Origin: Wuchereria bancrofti
Taxonomy: Eukaryota; Nematoda; Chromadorea; Rhabditida; Onchocercidae
DNA length: 64,000 nucleotides
Assembly (NCBI GenBank): GCA_005281725.1
Contig: SSBO01000012.1
Location: 6,575,177 to 6,639,176, forward strand
Direction: 5' to 3'
The notes beneath the pieces are model-generated. The model saw only the letters and a list, made by a program, of their open reading frames with translations. It had not been told where the DNA came from and ran no database searches. Position 1 is the stretch's first letter. Every line of letters begins with the position of its first letter. Positions 25,260 through 36,608 of this stretch are shown here, piece after piece. The position numbers and the translations under genes were made by a program.

Positions 25260-27707
25260 ATGTTGGATGGGCAAATCACTACTGCTTCAAGTGCTACACG
25301 GAGGATATGTAGCAGTTCTAATTCAGAAGATTTCTCCGAAGATAATTATGGTGCTTCTTTCTATTAGATATAATTTTATCACGCTGATTTCTAGGGTTGA
25401 AATAAATGTGCTCACTAAAATGTTGCTGATTTTGCAGTACACTGGAAATAGTAGTTTGTTATAATGATCGAAATACTTACTTTTGAAAGTCTTATTAAAA
25501 AATTTCAGGCGATGAGGGACGTGCTCCATTATTAAACGGTCTTCTGTCATCAGCTAATAATGCCGTTAAAATCGATCTCAACTTCTCCGATATTATCGTT
25601 CAGACATCAAACAATTCTTTTGATAAATTTCCAAAAGAGCGTTGTAAAGCTGCCGTAAGTCCTATAATCGTTTTTTTTAATGGTAATTTATGATTTTTTC
25701 TCTAATTAATGGTGGTGTTATTAACAAGACAGTTCTGAAAGATGAAAAACGATGAAAGAAAATTTGACTGAATAGAATTAGGTCATAGATTGCATGGGTG
25801 TGACATTATAGCACTTTTCATTAAAAGATTAAATCACTTGCTTAAATCAGTAATTAATTGGAAGTAGAAATTGAAGATATCAGTGGGTTTGCTGATAACA
25901 GCAGCCGTATGCAATGATCTCGTATTGTCTTTCATCCATGAAAAAGTACCACAAGAGCCGCCTTTGCCAGATGCTGTATTCGCTCATACGCCTTACATTC
26001 CATGGGCACTAACAGTGTCCGAATATCTTATGCTTGCTTCATTCACATGTATGCTTGCATTAACTGTCTTACACAGACACCGCTGGATTATACTTAGGTT
26101 TGTTGGTTTCTGTTACCTAACTACTTATCATCCACATCCTTTAAAAAAGCCTGAAAGGTTAATTATTCCGGAAACCTACAGAAAGAGTAAAACAAGAAAA
26201 ACCGAAGAATGCTTAGGGCCAAAAGTAGTTGTCTTGCAGAAGAATCGCGGTTATCGGGTCACTGTTATATTTTGGTCGTTGTCTAACGATGCTCGTGACA
26301 CAAGTACCTATTGCAGATCCTAATTATTATTGTTCACCACGTCTAAGCGTAAGATTTTTTTCTACTTGCATTTATACTTTTGTTTAGAACTTACTTTTTG
26401 ACTTTAAACTCTTTAAATCAATATTCCTTAAATAATTTGCCTTTATTTTCTTTCTTTGCAATTAAACAGTGCCTTTTATCATTATTGCCATTCAGAATTG
26501 TTAACATTTTGGATATAAACGAAAAATTTTATAGATTTTGTTATATTATCCATTTCCACTCATCTACGATTTCTCATGGTTTAGGGTGCTGACTATACGT
26601 TGAGGAATATATTTCTGAGAGCGATGCGAATTGTAAGTGGTGCTGGGTTGATGATCAACGGAAAGCATACACTTTGCGGTGATTATATTTACAGTGGTCA
26701 TACAGTTGTTCTTGTAACTAGTTGCTTATTTATCACAGAATGTAAGTTTTAGAGTGTTTCTTTTTTAATGAGGTAAGAACAGACGAAAATATTGGAATTC
26801 ATAAAGTTTTTGACTTTTCATAAGAAATTAAATCTGTTGATAGGATTGCTTCCTTTTCAGATTTTTATTTGCTCTATGTTAGATCAGATGGTTATTACAT
26901 GAAAAAATGCTAATTACTTATTTTAGCGATTAATTTAGACAGTCCACGACGCTGGAAACCACTGCATTTGTTTTCAATAATGGTCTCAGCTGCTGGTGTT
27001 GTATTGCTACTGATATCGCGCGCTCATTACACAATTGATGTTATCATATCGTATTGGATATCCACGCGGGTGTTCTGGATTTATCATACACTGGCTGCCT
27101 TCCCAAATCTTCGAGTATGTTCTTATTCTTCCTAATGCAATGTATTGTTTCTCATGCCGTTTTGCAAAGTTCGGAATAAATTTATATCGACAAGATTAGT
27201 TTTTCCTATCTTGTCATGTGTTTTTGTAAATGTATATTGAATGAAAGAGCACTTTTTTTAGAATGCCAGCTCTCACTATAATCACTTATCAAAATTTTAT
27301 TGGTATCGATTATTTTTGTTCATGGAGGGAAATTTATACAGGCCTGTACCAAGAAGGTATTATTTTCATGTATGATGGAAATGAATTTTTCATCATTGTT
27401 GCCATTTATGTTCCGAAGGTATTCCAGTTGTGGATTTAAATCTCACATCCATCTCATTCGGGTCTTATTCAAAAATAAGAACTTCGGACAAATCACTTTT
27501 AGTAGAATGATTTCGAAGGATTTTTAGTTCTTATATTCACTTTTGTCCATATCTTTTCTTCACTTACCTTTCTCCTAACTCTTAAGGCTTTAGCATATTT
27601 GTTGTTGACATTGCTTTAATTTAAAAAGGTCTCTTTAAAGGTTTGATTGGCCGTTTCCTCGGATGCGCTTTGGTACGCGAACTACTTGCAAAACAAACTT
27701 ATCGTAA
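25260..27707 (+). CDS. Sphingomyelin synthase (phosphatidylcholine:ceramide cholinephosphotransferase)
   Basis: Transfers phosphocholine from phosphatidylcholine to ceramide, giving sphingomyelin and diacylglycerol, in the Golgi or plasma membrane. Eight exons join in phase to 360 residues: 25260-25350, 25509-25654, 25868-26097, 26240-26348, 26585-26741, 26927-27114, 27262-27356, 27641-27707. The ATG was chosen 31 bases after a TGGTAG acceptor. Order: a Ser-rich cytosolic N-terminus, [10 protein letters not shown] just before TM1, the IHEKVP..PLPD..F and [11 protein letters not shown] blocks, RHRWIILRR, then the catalytic motifs [10 protein letters not shown] (D3) and [17 protein letters not shown] (D4). 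The His of SGHT and the His and Asp of HYTID are the family's catalytic triad and are all intact. The C-terminus carries VPRR and FDWPFP. The D3-PRR-D4 wording is closer to SMS1/SMS2 than to SAMD8/SMSr, and no SAM domain was seen. The last 22 residues come from a separate small exon; without that splice the protein would end at 27375. Confidence 0.9.
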
Positions 27708-29329
27708 AAAAATTAGTTTTTGGCCAACAAAGATAAGCATCAAACAACAATGGAGATCGTCGAAGGTTAAATATGGGTGGAATTCGTAGCAAACACATTG
27801 TGGAAGAGTAACTTATAATTGCAAGGTTATTATGTCCTGATAACTTGGCATTTCCTTCATCTAAGAAATTTCTATTAATGTCTGTAAGCATGACAATTCT
27901 GGAGCATTTATTTTTTTTATACGACTTCAAGCTCAATTCAAATTAAAATCTTTATTCGGAAAGACTAGATCAGTTTTTGATGGTTTCACATTCCATTCCA
28001 AAATGAAAGGACTTTTCCCTTATTCCTGTAAATTTATACCTTCTTCTACAAAGTTCCTGTAAATGTATACCTTCTTTTATCATATACTTACAGTTTTTCC
28101 TTTTCTCTTCAACCAGGAAGGTTCTTTCTCCTGTCGTAAATCAAGTCAATTTATGCAGTAGAATAATCAACGTCTCAGAAATTACGAACTAATGTCTCGT
28201 TCAACACTTGCTAAAACTAGATCAGTGTCAAATCAATGATGAACACTGTAGTGTCGTTTTTTATTTGTTGTTAAGATCATAAATTTATAGTCTAACGTAT
28301 GTTACCACTTATGTTCTCAAAGCGAAGTGAACGCCCACTTTTCTTTGCTTCACTCTTTAAGCTTTCCTCTAAATTGTAGTTTCAGGAACTTTATCTTTAT
28401 ACCGGAATCGATCGACGAGAAAAATGTTCGACACAAAAACTTACTTTCTAACTTCAATCAGAATTGAATGAGATTACAAAAGTGCATATTTTTATATGAT
28501 TTCGACTTTTTAATATTATGGATTATATACACATATCAGCATAATGCTTTTTTCCATGCTCGATTCGCTTGAATTGGTTCATATATTTCTTTGCTACCTA
28601 CAAAATAGAAGCATCATCAGTTATTTGTAAAGCATTCTAAATGGAAATATAACACTCAGGCTCCCCATCTACTATCAGTTGCGCTGTTCTTTTCCCCGAG
28701 TTCGACTCCATATATCGCAATCATTTCTATAGCGCTTCCCCAATGTGTTTTATACGACCTTGTTGGTAGTACTTTGCAGAATGAATGGAATATAAAATTA
28801 CTGCTTTGGCAACTAGGATTGTCAAAGTTGTCTGTCTCCAAAATCAATTCAAGTAGGTCTCAAATATCTAGGCGGAGACCTTCGAACAGTTAATTTTCAC
28901 TTGCATAGTAATTCATTTAATTATTATCGGTGGGCTCAGATGCTTTGAATTATTTCCGTTGTTTCATTATTAGGATACTTATGCGTGCATTTTAAGTTTT
29001 CTTTTCTTTTTTAATTGGAATATCTTAGAGAGGGATTTCCATTACAATCAAGTTCCGTTACAGCTGGTGTTGCAGCTGCATCTGAACTGTTAAAAAGCTT
29101 AGCAATTTCATATCAAAAGCTCATCTGTGCGATTAATGGTTAACTGGAAGTTTCCAATACAAATTGATGTAATCCCAAGTTCCTTAAATAAGTCTTCAAC
29201 AAGAATGCTTAAGTGATTACTCAAAGTAGATTGCTAGATAAATTCACAAAACGTTAGTTGAATACATCTGAAATAGGCTGTTTTGCAGTACTGTCTTTGA
29301 TAAGCACAGCTCGAATTTCATTTGTGTTT
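27708..29329. other. Intergenic region between two convergent genes
   Basis: The plus-strand synthase and the minus-strand orphan gene converge here, so both 3' UTRs probably lie in this stretch. A short direct repeat (TTCCTGTAAAT.TATACCTTCTT) occurs near 28023 and 28055. I saw no supported gene. Confidence 0.4.
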
Positions 29330-32300
29330 TCATCGACGACTTCCACTAGTTGTAGATGATTGGTTGTCTTCAAGGCTTTTAATAATTTTGGAAAACGTCT
29401 CAGAAATAATGGACTGACTGTGTGTAGTGGTGGAGAGGTGCACAATTTTTTCTTGAGTACCAGTTTCTAATTTATTAGAGCTAGTGATACTAAGCTCTTC
29501 GATTGGTGGCGTACATAAGTTGGTAACTTAAAGTTCGAAATCTATCGTTGGAATAGATATAATTATTTAAAAGCTTTAGCAGGTGGTTATATATTTTTAG
29601 GGAACATGTGAATGAAGAAAACAAACAATTCCGGCAACAGTAATAAAGAAAACAGTAATGAAGCTTCAATATACAAAACACTTTTCAATCCTGAAAAATA
29701 CCGGCAATAGATGTTTCACTTGAGCGAAGCTATAACCCCAGATCCACTATCAAAAACTTCAAAGAGACAGAAACCTGGAATACACGGACGAGTGCGCTGC
29801 AACACTTAACTAAAGTGAAGTGCCATGCAAAATTTTCATAAAAATTAGAAATTGAAGATGTATCTTAATAAGCGACCGATACTTTCCATGGTCTCTCAGC
29901 ACCACATGGGGATGGATTTTAGATGTAGCAGTTGGCTGCATAATATTTTCGATTATGCTGCAACACTTCATCATAACCGGAATACGACGACTGAAGCTAT
30001 TGCTTAATCATTTTTTCACTACTATTACTATAGTAAGAGTTACCACATTTTGTTCCTACCTGTGTAACATTTCCATTCAGCATCATATTACTGCTTTCCT
30101 GAATGTGAAGAAACCAATTAGCGACCAGGAAATGAAAGCTTTCTAGCCACTACAGATACTTTTGGAAAACATCGAAAAACTATTCAATTTATGGGCTAAC
30201 AAGTATTATTCACCACTTCCATTTTGGAATTGTGGTGAGTTCTTAGATGATGTGATTATATTGCAGATTAGTTTTGTTTTATGTTCTTTCACTAAACACT
30301 TATTATTTGTAGTTTGTTTCATTTACATTTATTTCAGAACAAAGAAATGATTTAAAAGAAGTACACTTAAACGGTCTGGGAATATTTATAAAAATTTTGA
30401 TTGGGTCGGGAATAATTAACTCCAATCACTCAATAGCTCACGTTATAGTGTTGTGGACAAAGGTCATACTTGGGGACATTTGAAACGGGCGCATTACTTG
30501 AATGAATACCACCGTATCGGCTCGAATCTTGTAATATATTTACTAAAATAGGATCGTAACTTCGGTGGTCAGGCTGAGGTATGTACACGTTACCACGGGG
30601 AGTTGATCGTGAACGATAACGATGCGCGGCCTAACAAAACAAGGACATTGTTGTGAAAATATACTTGAACTTAGTTTTAAAAAATTTGATGACTGCTAAT
30701 ATTTTAAAAACATAATAGAACCTTTTGTTCATTTCGAAAAGCTTCTGTATCGAACATTGCTGCTTTGGAACGAACATCAGAATGTATTTGATTAAGTTCT
30801 TTGCGAGATTCGCATTCACCAAATACTTCAAGTGATTTTGTGGTGGCAGTGTATGTAGGTGAAAGAACCACCGCTACCTTATCTTTACCAGGTTTGGACT
30901 GATCAAAATCCACGCCGAAATACTGCACTGGTAGTTGCTGCTCTCGCTGCATCTGCTGCCGAGAATCTACGAAACTTATTATTAAAATGAAAAGCTGAGG
31001 TGACAAAAATACAATAAATAACCTCAAAATCATAACAAATTCTTTAATAACTTAAAAGCAGCAGTGGGATGAACGATAAGATGGAATATATACGAACTAA
31101 AATTCAAAGCGATACATAAGTCCAGAAAAATGGTGGAAGTGTACTGAAACCTTCTCTCACGAAAGCAATTTCTCGTTCAAGGCGATTTTCAACATCGTTC
31201 ACCCAGCTGAAGTCAATATCGCTAACTTCGGTCTTCATATTCGAACTCTGGGTTAATGAACTGATTGTGGAACCATAGTCCGCACTTCTAAAAAGCCGAA
31301 GATTAGAACCCTACTACAACATCAAAGCTACATAAAAGAAGCATTTCATGAAGTAGGCACAACAAATAGAATCCTCAAGGAAATATTCTCTCAAAACTAT
31401 AAAACAGTTGAATGGAAAAGTGTGTTTAACATATTTCTCCCGTCCAAAAAATTTGAAGTACTGATGAAACAGACTGCAACGAACTTCTTGAGTGGAAAAT
31501 ATCCTAACTGCATTTGCTGCACAGTTTGATTCGGAGGTGCAGTTCCCGAAGCGAAATTATAATTATATCGTTGAAATGGATTTAAAGCTGTTTCATCAAT
31601 TGAAAATACCTGCAGAAGATTTGAAAACGCATATGCTTCTAAACTTCATACACTCGAGATTTTAATATGTTAATAAGTGCACAGATTCTAACTGTTAAAA
31701 CAATACAAACGATGTGGTTACCTAGATAAAATAATCGTGCTGACAACAATTTTTTAAAACAAGATCAAAACAGAGAACAATAAACAGTAAAGATACGCAT
31801 TTTTAACTTACTGAAACATAACTTTAATACAAAGAGAAATAAACCTTGTCATCGTCGGTTGAATTAGTGACATCTTTGGAAAACAAATGAACATTCTTTT
31901 CTAGGACTTCCTCAGCTTCTAGTGTTATTTTAACGGATATGTTGCGTTGCGGATTGATATCACCATTGTTATTTGTGTTACAATCATTATGCTGACTATT
32001 CCTGTTGGTGGAACTCCTGATACCACTTCGACATGCATAATTTCGCTCATCGTAATCGTGGGGAATTATTGCTTTGGAATGACTGCATTCGTTGGTCGCT
32101 GCAGTCTTTTTGCATACATAGTTTACATCCGATGATTTATGATCAATTTCACATTTTCTAACTTCACTACTTGTTTCTTCACCAATAACATCAGCAGTCT
32201 CATATCGCACAATAGCTGATGGTCCACCTTTGGGAACTAAATCCCATTGTTGCAATTGTCTAGGTGTCCCACCTAGTCTGGCATCATTCCTGGATACTTG

Positions 32301-35300
32301 TATTCGCTGCAAATGCCGATTTGATGAATTCTTCAACCATATCGGCGATGGCGTTTGATGGTGTAATGAAGAATGACCGGTAGTTGACGTTAGACGACTA
32401 CGATCGGATGTATCCGTGGATGGAGCCGAATGGGTCATTTGTAAATCTGATACAGCAAAACCATTTGAGCAGCCACTGGAACTTGATTATTAAATAGCAG
32501 TCAACGTGAACATTTAATTAATCCCATCAGTCCTTATAAATCTAAATTTTTAAAATCAAATTTTTTTCGAAATGAACAAAAGGAAGGATTGAGGACTACT
32601 GTAGAGGATGTAAACCGCTTAACCTGTTAAAAGATAATTTCGGTATACCAGGAGGCATATTACTGCCGTACGTTTGACATTTCGCCACTTTCTTGCGTTC
32701 CTTACAAATGCCCTTTTGTCCCACTGGAACATCTGCATAACCATCCAGAACTTGTCTGCAATACTCGACAACTAATACAGTAAAATGGAAATTTATCTTA
32801 TTTTTTAAATGAGCAAACCATAACGTTTCATTATACAGTTTGATTTCACTAACTTCTTCAAACGTATCACAGTGGTCTTATGCTAGGTATTCTGAATATG
32901 CACAGCAAAAATTTCCCAGTAACATAAGAAGTGTACTGTGGTATAAATGGGAGGGAAGATTAATATTCAAAGCCATAATTTATTATTTTCCATCAGATAT
33001 AATGAGCACTTCTCATCCTTTAGTTAAAAGTAAAGAAGAAAAGTTTTCGAACTTTTTTGAGGGCATGAAAATGTGTTTAGAGGTGAATAAACTTCAATTT
33101 CATGTTTTTCGTGAGTCTTGCCTTCTGATTTTCTTGCAAAAACAATTGGCAGATAACTGAAATATTTTAATGCTCAAGCAAAATCTTTTCTTTCAAAATG
33201 AAGAGAAATTGATAATGGGAAAAAGGAACAAGAAGGGGGAGCGAAAGGCTTTTCATAAAATTTTATGCAAAACTGTTCCTCTGGATGTTTTGGTTTTGGG
33301 ACGCGTTTTGGAATTGTTGGTGGTTTTATGCATTTGTCCTTGCAAAGAGGAACAAATCTTCATCATTCCGCATACATTGCCCTGCTCAATTCAATGAGCA
33401 CTTCAGCAAGTGAAGAATAAAGAGTGACCAATGACCATCTATTAATCAACCTTTATTATTATACCATTAAATGACTGTTAAATAGTAATCATTGCTTACT
33501 GATAGTGTGTCAATTAAATATTACCAGAAGCTGCAAATTTTAAATGCATCACCAACTAAAATTTTGTCCCAAAGAATGTCGAGATAAAGTATTTCAAAAA
33601 AAAAAAGAAAAATTAAACCTTGATAGGTTCTCGACAGAAAAAGCACGAGAATATTGTAACAGAGGTGTTGTTAGTGCATGGGGTAGTACAAGATTCGCCG
33701 GAATAGAGCTCATTTTTTTCAACATTTTTTTCTGCCTTTTTTGCAACTTTTTGAACTGTTTTAGAGTTGGCGGCGGGATGGCTATAACTGTTGACAATGG
33801 AACTATCGCTGATGGTCCTCCAGGTGAATCATCCACAAAAAACGCTTCATTAAGCGATAAACGAGAAGTCCCGATTTCCCAGTTCTGTAAAATATAAATA
33901 TCCTGAAAACACCAACGAAATGGACTATTTTGCAACAAAATATTAGCAAATAAATAAAATATGGACAGCAACGCGTGTTCGCACCTTATGAATTGCACTG
34001 TTCAGAAACTAGAAAATTCAAATATACAAAAAATATTGTGTGTAAACTAGAAAATAAAAATCATGACGGAAATTTAATGCTACCAGTGCAGTATAGCTAT
34101 GCAGTATATGTCCCTTCCCGACCAGTAGTTCATCAGTAACGATTAAAAAATAAAATTTCCAGTAATGAATAGACTGTTCAAAGAGAAACAAGTTTTCTGT
34201 GTGAGTATGTGTGTGTTAATAACACATGTACGTAGTGTGTATGTATAATGTGTTTGTATACTACGAGTACTATGGCAAGAATCTTTATGGTTGCTGGCGA
34301 TGCATTTAATAAATTAAGGACATTTTTTTCTTTCCTTCCTTCAAATTTTCTCCTGATAATTCAAAAAATTTGTCCAGATGAGTGTAAATATCAGGCGTTT
34401 TTAAAAAAATAAAGTGAAATTATACCCAGTAAGTTCATGAAACAAAAATGAATAAGTGGAAAAAGCGTATACATTTTAATTTCAACAACTTATTGAACAC
34501 CCAATATGCATATTTGAGCAGAAACTCGACAGTCAATTTCAACAGACTACTGAAAAAACTAGGATGAATTCCGAATACATTTTCGAATGCAGGATAAAAA
34601 AGTGAGATGGATGTGACGATTACTGTTGACTTAACCAGGAAAATCATCCTAATTATCCGAGATACCTAATCTTGTCAAAAAATAGTGTCGGTTGCACTGA
34701 GCAGTAGTATAAATACTACAAGAGAAAACATTCACTGTAAGATTTCAGAAAAAGAAGACATTTATTAAAGAAAATAGCTTCACGAGCTTTAAAAAAAAGA
34801 TTTATATTAAAATTATCAGTGATGGTTTCTTGAAAAAAGTGAAAATAAAACGGAAAAAAAGTAAGGATTCTCAACATTCTATCAATACCACTTATCTGTT
34901 TTGCGTTCACTGTAATGTTCCTATTTCCTCAAGTATTTCATTAATATCTAATATTGCCGTATCCAGAAAATCAGTACCACTCTACAAACTGTGTTGTTTT
35001 CCAAAAAACGTAATTATATTTATCGTAGTTGAAAACAAATGAATTATTCAAAAGTGATGTGGTGGAAAAAGACTGATTCATCATGAAGAGTGGTGAAAAG
35101 GAACTCATCAGATTTAAAGCAATTAATTCAAAAACAGCAAGCACTTAAAGTAATGTTATTTGTTTTATTCATCTGATGCTTTAGTTAACTAACTTATGAA
35201 AGCAAGAAGAAACTTTATTACATAAAGAGTTTTATGAATCACAGCAGCAATCAGATAAGCTGTTAAAATTTGAGCCTGTATAATAAACTCTTTGAACCAA

Positions 35301-36183
35301 ATGGTAAATTAATACATCAGTTTTTCCAATCAGGAAGATTCAAACAAGTCATTCTAATAACAATTCCAATGACGAATTCCAATGATTAATGCCCCAGAAC
35401 ATATCAAACCAATTTCACAAAGCCGTAAACTTCAAAAATCCGGCTATGCGTCTAATTTGATGAGTAGATTTCAATCATAGTGGTAAAAAAATTTAACAAC
35501 ATTGGTAAATCAACTAGAGGAATAATGCTGACGACGACTTCAAAATCACTGCGATAACTTGGTGAAGATTCAGTGAATACTCTTACAACATGCATGAATT
35601 ATTTTGTGTTCATAGAGCATCAGACACTTGAAATAGGAGGCTAATGTATTGGTAATTAATCCATTTTGCTGCCTGCGAAAAAAAAGGGACGCATATTGGT
35701 CAAACACATACAGATACCAAAATGTTTAATTGCTTTGTGAGCTGTATAAAGCTGTTGACAAACAGGTTTTCCGGTTTTATCCTATTAAACAAGGGAACTT
35801 CAATCTTAAACAGATTGAAGATATTTCCAGCATCATGTAAAGGAATTGGTATAACATCTTAGCAAGCAGTTCAGAACTTTGAATCCAATTTAATTAAACC
35901 AGCATAGTTAGTTAGCCGTATTCAAAATTAATTTATCAGTAATATCACTAACATTTGTTCGCCATCGTTCGGAATCAGCTGGACTGGTCATATATCCGGA
36001 ATCAGTGCCACTGAAGTGTTGCAGCGAATTGACTGACTGATGAAAAACAGGTGCTCTGTATGACTGTGCGATGAAAGGTGCCGCATAATAATGTGAACCG
36101 TGCTTCGGGAAATTTTTTGATCCTGATCCTGACTCCAATAAATACGGAGGCACATGGGACGAAGATGACGACTTATTTCCCAT
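29330..36183 (-). CDS. Orphan, mostly hydrophilic protein with N-myristoylation signal
   Basis: Exons in transcription order, phases consistent: 36183-35953, 33884-33619, 32755-32649, 32446-31845, 31609-31509, 31287-31151, 30966-30722, 30630-30544, plus a last exon ending with TGA at 29330 whose acceptor (about 29500) is not settled. The resolved part is about 590 residues. It starts MGNKSSSSS, a classic MG-x3-S N-myristoylation context, so membrane anchoring is likely. An in-frame ATG at 36231 would hide that signal. It is rich in Ser, Thr, Asn, Gln and charged residues, with no transmembrane segment. A basic stretch LKQFKKLQKRQKKMLKKM lies in exon 2 at about residues 113-130. The heptapeptide GGPSAIV occurs twice, in exons 2 and 4. 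The C-terminal part includes FSWVNDVENRLEREIAF and the tail SETFSKIIKSLEDN. I do not recognise a domain. It may be a nematode-restricted scaffold or signalling adaptor, but that is only a guess. The large first intron (33885-35952) could hide another exon. Confidence 0.68.
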
Positions 36184-36248
36184 TTTCCTCAACTGTCGTC
36201 CATTCACGCCAACGCTACCACCACCACACAAACTAAGCTCCCATCAAG

Positions 36249-36560
36249 TTGTGGCTCTTTCTATCTCTAATGGTGCTCATTGTCGCACCCTCCCGACAGC
36301 ACAACAGTCACCCTTTCCTTTGCCTGAAACGTCCTCTAACGCCTCTCTCTCTCCAACGCTTTCTTTCTCCCCCGAGAATGTCCCTCCGTCTGACATACTG
36401 CATCTGTGACATAGATGGGGGTGATTCCTTGACACTACTCAATAAGACCCGTCAAGATGGGATCTCCCATGTCGATGACTCACTCCCTTCTCATCCTCCG
36501 TCCCACGCCACCAACTCTCCTCTTCTTTTACTACTATCATCGCACTTACAAAAAATTGGC
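36249..36560. promoter_or_regulatory. Pyrimidine-rich upstream region of the orphan gene
   Basis: Directly upstream of the minus-strand start, the plus strand is rich in CT and CCTC runs (CTCTCTCTCC near 36341 and similar) and looks less AT-rich than its surroundings. It is a plausible promoter or 5' UTR segment. An open frame across it (36249-36608) is most likely fortuitous. Confidence 0.35.
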
Positions 36561-36608
36561 AGATCGCCTGACTCATATTGTTTTCTGATAGTATCAATTG
36601 CAGTTTAA

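Noticed and set aside
26098..26323. Continuation of the synthase TM exon through RFVGFCYL to a stop
   Set aside because: A donor at 26098 and acceptor at 26239 restore the conserved [18 protein letters not shown] block in the correct phase.
33170..33397. Plus-strand open frame in the orphan gene region
   Set aside because: It lies in an intron of the minus-strand gene and resembles no protein.
36249..36608. A 119-residue plus-strand open frame
   Set aside because: It lies in the pyrimidine-rich upstream region of the minus-strand gene and is dominated by Ser/Pro/Leu from CT-rich codons.
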